Positions 8,235 through 17,029 of a stretch of 43,632 nucleotides of DNA are shown here, piece by piece (positions within the stretch are counted from its first letter, which is position 1; every line of letters begins with the position of its first letter). A program made the position numbers and the translations under genes. This DNA is from a virus. A model generated the notes under the pieces. That model saw nothing but the letters and a program-made list of their open reading frames with translations, was not told where the DNA came from and did not search any database. Location: positions 1 through 43,632 of IMG/VR virus record IMGVR_UViG_3300020377_000394; one strand, given 5' to 3'.

Positions 8235-8890
8235 TACTCCTCCCAGGGCTGTTTTACTTCTAGTTGCATATCTCTGATAACGTTTGCTGTTGCCTTATCA
8301 CGAAGCTGTACCATGTTTTTCATGGGCTTGAACTTCGCATTACAAACGATTTCAGTCATTACATAGTTTTGGGGCATAACTAAATTTATTAAAACAAGGG
8401 CTGCCTCGTAGGGGTCAATGAAATACTCACTTTCCTCTACTCCCTCCAAAACTGCGCTATTAGTCCAACCCATACTGACATTGTGTAAACGACACTTGTC
8501 TTTGTATGGATAGTCGGTAGCTTTTGCAATACAATAATCTCTCAACTCGGCTTTATCACTTTCGTAAATGCTCGCTCCTATACTATAATAGCAAGTTGCT
8601 GAGCCTGTGTTGATGATGACCTTTTCTTTTTCTTTCCATTGTGTATGTAGGATTTTTAGAATTTTATTCTGTACTCGAGGATACCACGCATGGTTAAATA
8701 CAATCTCAGCGTCCCAACGAAGAATGTCATTGATGATATGGTCACCATTTCTATCCTTCATGTCAAAGCCGCTTCTTCGACTGTACCCTCTTACTTCCGC
8801 ACCATTAAATTGACAGTACTCGTAAATTTCTTTACCAATACCACTAGTGTGACCTGTAACTGCCACTCGTTTTCCTCTTAACATTTCCAT
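8234..8890 (-). CDS. Short-chain dehydrogenase/reductase
   Basis: 218 aa Rossmann enzyme. The NAD(P)-binding glycine motif is VAVTGHTSGIGKEI; a basic RGYSRRSGF after strand 2 hints at NADP. The NAG-type motif appears as FNHAW, the catalytic Ser as INTGSATCYYS, and Y-x-x-x-K as IYESDKAE. It reduces or oxidises a carbonyl/hydroxyl on an unknown substrate. Shorter than usual SDRs (about 250 aa), with a reduced substrate lid. ATG at 8890 with AGGA upstream. Confidence 0.8.
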   Translation of the reverse strand: MEMLRGKRVAVTGHTSGIGKEIYEYCQFNGAEVRGYSRRSGFDMKDRNGDHIINDILRWDAEIVFNHAWYPRVQNKILKILHTQWKEKEKVIINTGSATCYYSIGASIYESDKAELRDYCIAKATDYPYKDKCRLHNVSMGWTNSAVLEGVEESEYFIDPYEAALVLINLVMPQNYVMTEIVCNAKFKPMKNMVQLRDKATANVIRDMQLEVKQPWEE

Positions 8891-8898
8891 TCAGTTTC

Positions 8899-9072
8899 CT
8901 AAAAAATTAAAATTGGCTCCATTGCTACATACATAAACCAAACCATGAAAGCTAGGCTTCCAAAAGTTAGCACGTCGTTGCAGAACTGTCCGCCTTGGCA
9001 GACTTTCTCTTTCCATGCAGACCACTTGGCTACTGTATGCTCAATGTAGCTAGTTATGATTTGCTTTTCCAT
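8899..9072 (-). CDS. 57-aa single-span membrane protein
   Basis: Starts at ATG 9072, directly after the DNA polymerase stop, and ends at 8901. A soluble amphipathic head containing two Cys (KVCQGGQFCND) is followed by a hydrophobic segment (SLAFMVWFMYVAM). It fills the gap between polymerase and SDR. The ribosome site is weak. No function assigned. Confidence 0.6.
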   Translation of the reverse strand: MEKQIITSYIEHTVAKWSAWKEKVCQGGQFCNDVLTFGSLAFMVWFMYVAMEPILIF

Positions 9073-9074
9073 TT

Positions 9075-11336
9075 TTACTTATAAAATTTATCCCACTTAC
9101 CAAATGAGTAATCGTCTCCGACTTCGAAGTCGCAACCCACAGGGCAACCAGGAATCGAAACACCTCGATCTTTTTGAACGAAGGATTTCAGGTTACTACA
9201 ATAGACCTCCATTTCATCTTCTGGAACTTCGGCAAGAATCGAGTCATGCACTAGTCCGAAGATTTTGGAGTTCATTCCATTTCTATTGATGTAATGTTGC
9301 ATATCTATCGCACCCAATAGGTTTATGTCTGATGCGACTGATTGTACAAGAAAGTTAATTCCAGACCTTACTTCGTGAGACGCAATACCTTTATCTCGTG
9401 ATTTAGCATTGGGAAGCCTACGCTTCCTTCCGAACTGTGAATAAATGAACGCATTGGAACGAATGAACGCTCCACATTCATCTAACCACTTTTTCAGATT
9501 AGGGAATGATTGGAAATATTCTGAAATAACTCTACTTGCATCGTGCATTGAGAACTCTGAGCCAGAGTCCTTCGTAACCTGCCACGAAATCTTAGCTGGG
9601 CCAGCACCGTACATTATACCAAAGGTGACAGCTTTCGCCTGTTGACGCTTAGCGCCATAGAGTTCATCTACTTGTTCGACTTCGCATGGTAGATTAAAGA
9701 CTTGTTTTGCGATACTCGAGTGGAAGTTGCCTCCACTTTTGAATACCTCTTGCAAGCCCACGTCTTTCGCCAAGACTGCGGCAACATACACTTCTGCCGT
9801 TGTCAAGTCCATAGAAACGATTTTGTGTCCCTCTCGTGCTTTGATACAACCTTTCACAGTCGGGTTGTCTCTAGGCAACTGTTGCATATTCAACTTACCA
9901 CTAGAAGATAGACGGCCCGAAGTAGTACCATGCAGGTTAAATCCTGTACGTAATCTACTATCTCTATCAAGATTCGGTATAATTTTATCAAGATAGGTTG
10001 TTTTAATTTTGTTCTTCTGTCTAATTTCTAGTATGTGTTTGGGTACTGCGTGTTCTTCTGCAAGTTGTCCTAAGACTTCTGCATCAGTACTATGGGCACC
10101 TGTACCCGTTTTCTTACCCGTTGGGGTTAGATTTATATAGTCAAATAAAAGGGATCGTAGCTGAACTGTGGAGTTAGGGTTAAAGTCCTTACCCTGTGCC
10201 TTTTCAAAAAGTCTCACTTCAGGAAATTCGTATAGTTCTGCAACTGCGTTCTCTATATCTTCCTGCATTACACCCTGAGCAAACTCTAGTCGCTCACGAT
10301 GGAAAGGAACTCCATTGTTCTCTACTTGTCTTAAAAAGTTACAGCCCTCTAGTAGAATATTCTCATAGACCCATAAGAGTCTCTTGTTCTTCTCGATTGC
10401 TGGTCTCATCTTTTGATACAATGCCATTGTAACTACTGCGTCCATAGCCGCATAGTTCTGCATAATATCAAAAGGAATCATGTCATAACTAAAAGATTCT
10501 TTCAGTATGCCATGCTTTCTCCGATACTCAATACCCCAATCTTCTAACGGTTTTTCATAATCTCCATAAGGAGTATGCTTCATCGCTAGTTGTTTTAGAC
10601 CATGAGTACCAGGGTTCTCATCAAACATATAATGCATAAGCATTGTATCTTCGAAGTTTGGAAACTCAAAATTAAAATGGTAAATAAACCATTGTAAATC
10701 GAACTTCGCATTGTGAAATACTACAGTTTTCTTGTTGAAGAGTTCCTGCATTTTTGCTTCGACTTCTTCATCAATTACGTCTGCGTCACAATATATACCG
10801 TGATCAGGCTCATAAGACATAGAAAATCCAAGCATATAACCGTCCCTACAATATAACGCACTTGTTTCTGAGTCAAGTGAGATATATGGAAGTGGGGCGT
10901 CCACAGCGTGTTGTAGAAAATCCATGATTTTCTCTTTGTCTTGTATGCCATAACATTTATCCTCTGATAGTTTCTCTATCTTTAGTTCACCGCTAACATA
11001 GCCTGCAATACTGTCTACTGCTTCTTCAAAGGCTTTCTTAGCTTCAGGTTTAAATTTAATAATGGCAGGATTCATAAGAGCAAGAAACTTCTCGTCTATT
11101 ATCTTACCATTGTATTCGGTTACAGATGTTTTCCTAGTGTACTGTTTAAATGCCTCTGCACCCACTAGGATTACCCATTCGTAATCATCTGTATCTATCT
11201 CTAAATCAACATCTTTCTTAAGAACTTTCTTGACAGAACTATCAGAACATAATGCAAAACGGTCAAATTCAAACTCGAAATATTTATCGAAGTTTGTACT
11301 TGTTGGCTTTGTTTCAATAAGTGCTATTTGAGCCAT
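9075..11336 (-). CDS. polA: DNA polymerase, family A, with 3'-5' exonuclease
   Basis: 753-aa replicative polymerase. Exonuclease motifs: D155-x-E157 (SLDSETSA), N209-x3-D213 (FHNAKFD), Y295-x3-D299 (NYAAMDA). Polymerase motifs: A with catalytic D510 but divergent sequence (SMDLTTAEVY instead of DYSQIELR); B as R564-x3-K568-x3-F572-x3-Y576-G577; C as LVHDSILAE (H697, D698). The residue equivalent to E. coli 762 is Phe, the state often associated with virulent phages. No 5' nuclease domain. Clear GGAG ribosome site. The primase and nuclease-like genes are directly upstream. Confidence 0.96.
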   Translation of the reverse strand: MAQIALIETKPTSTNFDKYFEFEFDRFALCSDSSVKKVLKKDVDLEIDTDDYEWVILVGAEAFKQYTRKTSVTEYNGKIIDEKFLALMNPAIIKFKPEAKKAFEEAVDSIAGYVSGELKIEKLSEDKCYGIQDKEKIMDFLQHAVDAPLPYISLDSETSALYCRDGYMLGFSMSYEPDHGIYCDADVIDEEVEAKMQELFNKKTVVFHNAKFDLQWFIYHFNFEFPNFEDTMLMHYMFDENPGTHGLKQLAMKHTPYGDYEKPLEDWGIEYRRKHGILKESFSYDMIPFDIMQNYAAMDAVVTMALYQKMRPAIEKNKRLLWVYENILLEGCNFLRQVENNGVPFHRERLEFAQGVMQEDIENAVAELYEFPEVRLFEKAQGKDFNPNSTVQLRSLLFDYINLTPTGKKTGTGAHSTDAEVLGQLAEEHAVPKHILEIRQKNKIKTTYLDKIIPNLDRDSRLRTGFNLHGTTSGRLSSSGKLNMQQLPRDNPTVKGCIKAREGHKIVSMDLTTAEVYVAAVLAKDVGLQEVFKSGGNFHSSIAKQVFNLPCEVEQVDELYGAKRQQAKAVTFGIMYGAGPAKISWQVTKDSGSEFSMHDASRVISEYFQSFPNLKKWLDECGAFIRSNAFIYSQFGRKRRLPNAKSRDKGIASHEVRSGINFLVQSVASDINLLGAIDMQHYINRNGMNSKIFGLVHDSILAEVPEDEMEVYCSNLKSFVQKDRGVSIPGCPVGCDFEVGDDYSFGKWDKFYK

Positions 11337-11857
11337 TCTAATAATTCTCCATAAGTTAATGTTTTAAATAAATGATAATCCAAGTGATGTTTAAAAGTTT
11401 GTCTGTTCAAATGGAACTGACCTTCACCTGTATTACCTCTGTGTTGTTTATTAGAGTATCTCATTTCTTTTCCAATATCCTCAGAATGAACTTTGAATAT
11501 TAGTATCATGTCCTTAAAAAATACTCCATAAAAAAGTATATCAAATTCTTCTTTTTTGACTTGCTGGATATTACAATCCCAGTCATAATCTTGCCATTCG
11601 TGGTACATGATATCACGGTTGGCTTCGCATTGCAGGGCTTTGAACAGATTACTGTCCGTTATTTTCAACTCTGCTTTCTTTTGTACTCGTGAGAATTTAC
11701 ATTCGATTCTACTACCATCAAATTTATCAAATAAATCGAACGATAACTGTTCACTACTTTCTGCACGAATAATTTTCTTAATCATAATCTCGGCAACTGT
11801 GCCAAATCTACGCGTATGCAATCCGAAGATTGCTTGCTGTAGTTGTATATTATCCAT
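11324..11857 (-). CDS. PD-(D/E)XK nuclease-like protein
   Basis: 177 aa. The segment LFDKFDGSRIECKFSRVQKK fits a restriction-type active site (D followed by E-x-K on adjacent strands), and the later E-F-D-I-L-F-Y-G-V-F-F strand is typical of that fold. It overlaps primase and polymerase genes by 8-13 nt, which suggests a role in replication, repair or host DNA degradation. The assignment is by pattern only. Confidence 0.5.
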   Translation of the reverse strand: MDNIQLQQAIFGLHTRRFGTVAEIMIKKIIRAESSEQLSFDLFDKFDGSRIECKFSRVQKKAELKITDSNLFKALQCEANRDIMYHEWQDYDWDCNIQQVKKEEFDILFYGVFFKDMILIFKVHSEDIGKEMRYSNKQHRGNTGEGQFHLNRQTFKHHLDYHLFKTLTYGELLEWLK

Positions 11858-12692
11858 AAAGTCGTTCCTTAACCTTGCCTATCTGAGCAGGTGTTAGTCC
11901 ACCTGGGTCTTGACCGTCACGCAAGGTTATCTTCTGTACTGACAGTTCCATCTTCTCAGCTAGTGTTTTTATTTGTTCTGTTGCTTTCTGACCTGCTTCA
12001 TCGCCATCAAACATAATATCAATACCCTGAACTCCTTGAAGTTTGAGCAGGGATAGCTTGAACCAGTCCATTTGTTGTGTTCCGAAACAGCAGACTGTAT
12101 TCTTCAAGCCATTGTCCCATAGATTGAGACAATCAAAAATTCCTTCTACCAATATCACTCTGTTTTGTATTGGTTTTACTTTTGCTGGTGTAAATGGCAT
12201 CTTCACTCCTTGTGGGTAGATGTAATACTTATCTGACCCTATGCCTCCAGCAATATGTCTCCCTAAGAGTGCAATCGTTTTACCTGTTAGGTCGCGAATG
12301 GGGAAGATGATCCGCCCTTCAAACTTTGGAACATTCCAAGTGAAGGCTTGCCATATTCTAAGAGTTTCCTCAGAGATATTACGGTACGGGCCACCTTTCC
12401 ATTCTATGCGGTCTTCTGGGAGTTGAATACCAACGGTTTGCGATCGTGTCTTTGCAATCTTATCTTTAATTCTGTGTAATCTGACTTCTAGTGGACTCTC
12501 TGGTGCACCGAAGTGTGTAAATAAGTTACCTTTGAACCCACATGCAAAACAATGCATTACTCCTGTTACTTTGTCTACTCGTAGACTTGGGTTCGAATCA
12601 TCATGCTCAGGATTTAGGCATGATATAATAGCGTCCTGTCCTTTGACAGTAAATTGTATTCCTTTTTCTTTTAATAAATCTGTTGCTATCAT
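11850..12692 (-). CDS. DNA primase with zinc finger and Toprim domain
   Basis: 280 aa. The N-terminal zinc ribbon is seen as ISCLNPEHDDSNPS then MHCFACGFKGN (C-x-x-x-H ... C-x-x-C). The Toprim domain has the catalytic Glu in VILVEGIFDCLNLW and D-x-D in IMFDGDEAGQKA. It makes RNA primers for the polymerase, working with the separate helicase at 15606-16967; T7-like phages fuse these functions. The ATG lies 15 nt past the -10 at 12707, so the leader is only about 8 nt with no Shine-Dalgarno. Confidence 0.9.
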   Translation of the reverse strand: MIATDLLKEKGIQFTVKGQDAIISCLNPEHDDSNPSLRVDKVTGVMHCFACGFKGNLFTHFGAPESPLEVRLHRIKDKIAKTRSQTVGIQLPEDRIEWKGGPYRNISEETLRIWQAFTWNVPKFEGRIIFPIRDLTGKTIALLGRHIAGGIGSDKYYIYPQGVKMPFTPAKVKPIQNRVILVEGIFDCLNLWDNGLKNTVCCFGTQQMDWFKLSLLKLQGVQGIDIMFDGDEAGQKATEQIKTLAEKMELSVQKITLRDGQDPGGLTPAQIGKVKERLYG

Positions 12693-12706
12693 TTTCTATA
12701 TTATAT

Positions 12707-12743
12707 ATTATACAGGAATTTTGACCTTGTGTCAAGTATTATT
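12707..12743 (-). promoter_or_regulatory. sigma70-type phage promoter for the replication operon
   Basis: -35 TTGACA (12735-12730), 17-nt spacer, -10 TATAAT (12712-12707), upstream A-rich AAAAAAATAATAC. It faces the primase gene and heads an ~11-kb run of leftward genes with no obvious intrinsic terminator. It overlaps the end of the ParB-like gene. Confidence 0.85.
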
Positions 12744-13256
12744 TTTTTCTTCCATTGATTTAATTCTTTCAATCCCAAGAGTACTTTTGTGTTTCCACTC
12801 TAGTTCGTCCCCTAGCTTTTCAAAATCGGTCATTGGAGTACCGCCTGGGTCTAGCTCATCTTCGTAATATCGTGACTTCCATACTAATTCTAGCATTTGA
12901 AAGTAGACTGCAACCGCCTTATCTCTAAACTCTTTATCTCCCCATAAATACCATAGAAGCCAATATTCTTTATCTATACGACAGATTCTTATTTGTTGTT
13001 CTTTGTCCTCTAACTCTGACATAGCCCTCAATCTCTGACTACCAGCGATTGGGTACCAGTTTGGCATAACTAATATCGGAGCTTTCATACCATGTTCTTG
13101 CAGAGATTCTAGTAGAGGCTCATTCAAAGGAACATTCATAATATTCTCTTTTACTTTTGGTTGCTCTAGTAACCAACCAATACTTCTCACATACCAAGTA
13201 TGTGGAGGCATAGGTATAAGTTCTGCTGTACCTCTACTAATTCTATCTGCTGCCAT
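12732..13256 (-). CDS. ParB/Srx-like nuclease-fold protein
   Basis: 174 aa. The ParB N-terminal signature is visible as PNWYPIAGSQRLRAMSELE (the G-x-R-R/L box that binds CTP or ATP in this fold), with an upstream LLESLQEHGMKAPILV like the ParB LAxSIxxxGLxxP strand. No HTH domain follows; the C-terminal third is acidic and helical. It could be a nuclease, kinase or regulator. The stop codon TGA lies inside the -35 of the primase promoter. Confidence 0.7.
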   Translation of the reverse strand: MAADRISRGTAELIPMPPHTWYVRSIGWLLEQPKVKENIMNVPLNEPLLESLQEHGMKAPILVMPNWYPIAGSQRLRAMSELEDKEQQIRICRIDKEYWLLWYLWGDKEFRDKAVAVYFQMLELVWKSRYYEDELDPGGTPMTDFEKLGDELEWKHKSTLGIERIKSMEEKNNT

Positions 13257-13633
13257 TATGCTTCCCTGTCGTTATCCCACATTACGATATTCTTTTTTCT
13301 TGGAAAAAGATTACTTAATCTGCGTTCTTCTTTCCAATCTTTTACCCATTGTGAGCCGTTTCTTTCCGCATCTAAAAAGATTGCGTTAGTGAAGCCCAAA
13401 GGTATCAATACCATAAAGTGTACTATAATGCTTAGCACAATGTCATATCCTAGCCAGCCCATGTAAAAACTTGCTAGAAATCCAAAATATACTGACCACA
13501 TTGTAAATAGTACTAATGTAAAATAGAACTGTAAACTAGGGTCTGGTATATATCTTAAAGGATTGAATCTGTTGTCCATAACTAGACGCCAACAGTCTAC
13601 AACCCATAATATAAGTTTTCTACTTGTTTGCAT
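13256..13633 (-). CDS. Two- or three-span membrane protein
   Basis: 125 aa with hydrophobic segments at about residues 37-60 (YFTLVLFTMWSVYFGFL) and 66-88 (VLSIIVHFMVLIPLGF), and a basic cytoplasmic tail (KEERRLSNLFPRKK). No family recognised. It overlaps the peptide deformylase gene by 14 nt. Confidence 0.7.
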   Translation of the reverse strand: MQTSRKLILWVVDCWRLVMDNRFNPLRYIPDPSLQFYFTLVLFTMWSVYFGFLASFYMGWLGYDIVLSIIVHFMVLIPLGFTNAIFLDAERNGSQWVKDWKEERRLSNLFPRKKNIVMWDNDREA

Positions 13634-14060
13634 AATATGCTTTACCTCTATCTTCTATCAAGAAACCGTTTAGGTGGTCATATTCATGTTGAACTACAAC
13701 TGCACTCCAGTCCTTGAATGTTTCTTCTTTATTTATCCATTTGCCATCTTCAATCGTGTCATATTGCATAGTGATGGAACTGGCTCTACTAGTCCGTACA
13801 TTTACATCTGGACAACTTAAACATTGTTCCCAATGCTTTTTCTTGTATGGACTTAGATTTTTTACTTGTGGATTCACAAACAATTTGTACTCTGCTAAAA
13901 ATACTCGTACGGGTACTCCGATTTGTATTGCAGAAATACCTATACCGTTGTGTTTCTCCATTGTCTCGCCCATATCATCTACTAACTTTTCTAGTTCTTC
14001 ATCAGTGCCTGTCCATGGACTTGACGGTGTTCTTAATACTTTTCTATCAAAAATCAACAT
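13620..14060 (-). CDS. def: Peptide deformylase
   Basis: 146 aa from ATG 14060 (AAGGAGGAG upstream). All three motifs are present: I, GIGISAIQIG (39-48); II, EQCLSCPD with metal ligand C80; III, VVQHEYDHLNG with H125, E126, H129. It removes the formyl group from new proteins. Phage versions lack the C-terminal helix of bacterial enzymes, as here. Together with bS21 it suggests the phage adjusts host translation. Confidence 0.95.
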   Translation of the reverse strand: MLIFDRKVLRTPSSPWTGTDEELEKLVDDMGETMEKHNGIGISAIQIGVPVRVFLAEYKLFVNPQVKNLSPYKKKHWEQCLSCPDVNVRTSRASSITMQYDTIEDGKWINKEETFKDWSAVVVQHEYDHLNGFLIEDRGKAYYANK

Positions 14061-14319
14061 CTTGCAACTCCTCCTTGATTTGCATAATTTCTTCTTCATA
14101 TGAAAACCAGAGAGATGGGCTATTGCAATTTTCTTGCATACGTTCGAGTAACACAAGTCTATCTAATTTACTAGAAATTGACTCTTTTGGATAATATCCC
14201 AACTTTTCTTTATTCTTGTGTTTCTCTTGCCGTTTATAGTCTTTTGCAGACTTATGTGCACCTGCTCCACTCTTATTCCTAGAGTGCTTTGCGACAGGAT
14301 TTATCTTATTTATTTTCAT
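14047..14319 (-). CDS. Small conserved-looking basic phage protein
   Basis: 90 aa. The N-terminal half is very basic and Gly/Ala/Ser-containing (PVAKHSRNKSGAGAHKSAKD), a motif I associate with small proteins of marine myophages. The C-terminal half is helical and acidic. Function unknown; RNA or DNA binding is possible. Confidence 0.65.
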   Translation of the reverse strand: MKINKINPVAKHSRNKSGAGAHKSAKDYKRQEKHKNKEKLGYYPKESISSKLDRLVLLERMQENCNSPSLWFSYEEEIMQIKEELQDVDF

Positions 14320-14662
14320 TTACGTTCCCACCTACACTTCTTCTCTTTATGTCGTTGTGATTAAATTCTGCCCAATAGAGTTCAAATGCAACTCCAGCTT
14401 CTATACCTACAAACTGGTGCATAACTCCTGGCTTGACTTGTGTAAAGTCGCCTGGGCCTAATATTGTTTCATCTACTAGGTCGTAGTCGTTTTGCCAGAC
14501 TCTTATCATCATCTTGCCACTTTCTACATAAAACCCATTCCATTTAAACTCGTGTAGATGTTCCGAGCATTGCTTTCCAGCAACGTATTCTATTCTATGA
14601 AACTCTAGAACTCCATTTGCATGGATTAGTTCTGTCTGTCCCCATATCTTACCTGCTTTCAT
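14306..14662 (-). CDS. Cupin-domain protein
   Basis: 118 aa single cupin. Motif 1 reads QCSEHLHEFKWNGFYVESG (H-x-H with downstream E), motif 2 PGDFTQVKPGVMHQFVG, giving a mononuclear metal site. Such small cupins act as sugar epimerases/isomerases, mannose-6-phosphate isomerase-like enzymes or dioxygenases; none can be chosen here. Confidence 0.8.
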   Translation of the reverse strand: MKAGKIWGQTELIHANGVLEFHRIEYVAGKQCSEHLHEFKWNGFYVESGKMMIRVWQNDYDLVDETILGPGDFTQVKPGVMHQFVGIEAGVAFELYWAEFNHNDIKRRSVGGNVNENK

Positions 14663-14894
14663 GTAACTTCCTCATTTTTGTTTCTCTTACTATTCTTTTT
14701 TCATTTGCTACATTTAGGTCAATGATTCCCTCTGCTTGTAATAAATTTATAAGGGCTTGTACGTCACCGACTTCTTCAGAGAGACACTTGATCTCTTGCT
14801 CACCTCCATTGTGTCTATATACTTTAGAACAAGCCTGGATAAACTCTCCAGCTTCTTCCATCGCTACAATAAGTAGGTGTGTTTGATACTCCAT
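14649..14894 (-). CDS. MazG-like NTP pyrophosphohydrolase
   Basis: 81 aa from ATG 14894 (AGGAG, TAATG overlap with the upstream stop). All-alpha NTP-PPase metal motif: MEEAGEFIQACSK followed by LSEEVGDVQALINLL (E-x-x-E ... E-x-x-D). It would hydrolyse dNTP/NTP or alarmone-like nucleotides. A second, longer MazG-type protein is at 38606-39010. Confidence 0.75.
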   Translation of the reverse strand: MEYQTHLLIVAMEEAGEFIQACSKVYRHNGGEQEIKCLSEEVGDVQALINLLQAEGIIDLNVANEKRIVRETKMRKLHESR

Positions 14895-15616
14895 TATATC
14901 TCCTGAAAAAAGTGTGTTTCCCACTTACTAAAAGGGTAATCAAAGAAGTGGTGAAGAAACACTTGGTAAATCCCTGCAACGTTATCAAATTTATAGTTTG
15001 CCTCGGGTTTACCTATATTATAAAAGAAGCGGTCACCAACATAACAGCCAAAACCTTTCTCCCTACTAACAATATCCCATGCTTTTCTCCTGTGTGGAGT
15101 ATCATGTTCATGATTGCCTAGGTAAGTATCATTGAGTAATGCCATATGATACTGGTCTTCGCCTTTTACAGTTCTATGTTGAGTTTGCCACTTCACCTGT
15201 CTATTATTGTCTTTTCCTCTTACTAGAGGTTGAACATTATTAAAAATATTATTATATCTTTTGCGACTAAGGATAGCAGAGTTGTCCATAATCCAACCAA
15301 CCATTCTTACTTCGGGTAATAACATTTTTAATACTACTCTGTTTTTGCCAGGGTGTATAGAAAATCTCTTTTCATGCCAATTTGACCATATTATTACTGG
15401 GTCTTTGAATCCCAACCGTCCTTCGTGATGCCTCGTTAGCACACTATCGATAAACACATATAGTCGCAAGTAAATCCTGCGTTGATTGTGTAGAAGCCAG
15501 CCTTCGGCGCCACCCCCATCTGCGATTCCATCGGGGAAGTACGAGTAGAACTTGTCATCTATATCACAAGCAAACGTTGTCCATTGATACGCCTTGTAAT
15601 TATGGTCATAAATCAT
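14894..15616 (-). CDS. Hypothetical protein
   Basis: 240 aa, rich in Trp, Tyr and His, with GIADGGGAEGWLLHNQRR and many polar loops. No motif recognised. It is embedded between the helicase (10-nt overlap) and the MazG-like gene (TAATG), so is surely translated with them. Confidence 0.75.
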   Translation of the reverse strand: MIYDHNYKAYQWTTFACDIDDKFYSYFPDGIADGGGAEGWLLHNQRRIYLRLYVFIDSVLTRHHEGRLGFKDPVIIWSNWHEKRFSIHPGKNRVVLKMLLPEVRMVGWIMDNSAILSRKRYNNIFNNVQPLVRGKDNNRQVKWQTQHRTVKGEDQYHMALLNDTYLGNHEHDTPHRRKAWDIVSREKGFGCYVGDRFFYNIGKPEANYKFDNVAGIYQVFLHHFFDYPFSKWETHFFQEI

Positions 15617-16967
15617 ACGTATCTTCTCCTGTGTTCATCTGTTCTTTTAGTTCAGCCCGTTCATCAGGATCCATAGCGGTCTGTGGGCCAATCTTCAAGG
15701 TTTCCCAGTCGATTTCTGATATAAACGACTTCATCTCACCGCTACGCATCTTATTACACTTGAATTTGATGGCATTTTCTTCTTTACCCCAATGTTCTAG
15801 TGTATAAGAGGCATCTACAGCGTCTTCGATACCTTTTGAGAACCTTACTTCTCCTTTCGGGTTAGTTTGGAAGGCAGAAACGACCAAAACCTGCTGGTCT
15901 TGTGCCAGAGACTTCAATCCTTTCGATATTTCTATCTGTTCTGTCCATTCATACTGACCTGAGCGACTAGGAGCATTGTGACGACGTACTTGGTTCAGAT
16001 AATCTACGATTACCATACCCAAATCGGGGTATTCTACTTTCTTTTGCCTAACTGTACTAATAATTTTAGCAAGTGTCAAGCTAGGGTCGTAGAATACGTC
16101 CAATTGAGCCTGCTTCTTTAGTTCACACTTACGAGTTAGTTCATAATGGAATTTGTCGAAGTCTTCAGCAGGTTTATATTGTGCTAAGACCTCATGACCG
16201 TCTTCAAAACGGTCTGCCCACCACTCGGCAATACGATTCCACTCTTTTTCATAGAGGTTTCGTTTTATAAGTCTGCCTAGTGGAATTCCTGTGGACATAG
16301 CAGCCATTCTTTGCAGAATTGGTCGCTGATCCATCTCGATTGTGAAATAAAGCACAGAACGTCCTTGTTGTTGGGCATTGACTGCCATGTTACAACAAGT
16401 GAATGACTTTCCGTGACCTCGTTGCGCCCCCACAATGACCAAGTCTTTGGGAGAGAATTGATAGCTTATATCATAGTCTTGGTTGAGACCAAGAGGTAGA
16501 TACTTAGCTAAATCTTCTTCAGAATCGAATAACTCAACCATGTCCATTGTGTCGGCATCATCGGCTGTGTTAACTCTATCCTGAACTTGTACGACCATCT
16601 CTTGCAGATAGTCGATATTCTCCTTTGCATCAGCAATGGAGATTGTTTCGTCAATATAGTGTTCTATTTTCTGTAATATTTCATTCTGAGTGAATGAATC
16701 TTTGAGATACTCTAGTAGTTCGTACGCTGGAACGTCTGTTTCCACCGCCTCTATCGCAAAAATTTTCTCTTGAAGTTCTCGACTCCTAATCTCGTATTTT
16801 AAATCTTCAAAACTAGGAAGCGCATGGAACTTGTGGACGTGCTTGTCCACGATTTTCCAAATCTTTTGGTACTCGCCTTCGGGCAAATAATGCACCTGTA
16901 GGCGATTCCAAGTCTCGAAATCTCCTTGCGATAAAAGCTGTTTTAATAATGCACTCTCTACTGTCAT
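15606..16967 (-). CDS. Replicative DNA helicase, DnaB/gp41 type
   Basis: 453-aa RecA-fold hexameric helicase. Walker A is VIVGAQRGHGKSFTC, followed by SVLYFTIEMDQ (motif H1a), and Walker B LGMVIVDYLNQV with a QVLVVSAFQTN sensor strand. The N-terminal ~150 residues form the helical primase-interaction region. ATG 16967 is preceded by GGGAGAGACG; a longer TTG start four codons earlier is less likely. It pairs with the separate primase at 11850-12692. Confidence 0.93.
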   Translation of the reverse strand: MTVESALLKQLLSQGDFETWNRLQVHYLPEGEYQKIWKIVDKHVHKFHALPSFEDLKYEIRSRELQEKIFAIEAVETDVPAYELLEYLKDSFTQNEILQKIEHYIDETISIADAKENIDYLQEMVVQVQDRVNTADDADTMDMVELFDSEEDLAKYLPLGLNQDYDISYQFSPKDLVIVGAQRGHGKSFTCCNMAVNAQQQGRSVLYFTIEMDQRPILQRMAAMSTGIPLGRLIKRNLYEKEWNRIAEWWADRFEDGHEVLAQYKPAEDFDKFHYELTRKCELKKQAQLDVFYDPSLTLAKIISTVRQKKVEYPDLGMVIVDYLNQVRRHNAPSRSGQYEWTEQIEISKGLKSLAQDQQVLVVSAFQTNPKGEVRFSKGIEDAVDASYTLEHWGKEENAIKFKCNKMRSGEMKSFISEIDWETLKIGPQTAMDPDERAELKEQMNTGEDTYDL

Positions 16968-16978
16968 CGTCTCTCCCA

Positions 16979-17005
16979 AGAAAAAGCAGGGGTGTTTCCA
17001 CCCCT
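16979..17005 (-). terminator. Intrinsic terminator after the repeat HTH gene
   Basis: Minus-strand hairpin AGGGGTG-GAAA-CACCCCT (7 bp, GNRA loop) followed by GCTTTTTCTT. It lies between the repeat HTH gene stop and the helicase ribosome site, so helicase expression depends on read-through or another promoter. Confidence 0.88.
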
Positions 17006-17029
17006 ACCATCTTGACAAATAGAAAGTTC

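Noticed and set aside
13714-14194. Long plus-strand frames opposite the peptide deformylase
   Set aside because: Antisense to a gene with all catalytic motifs; no promoter or ribosome site.
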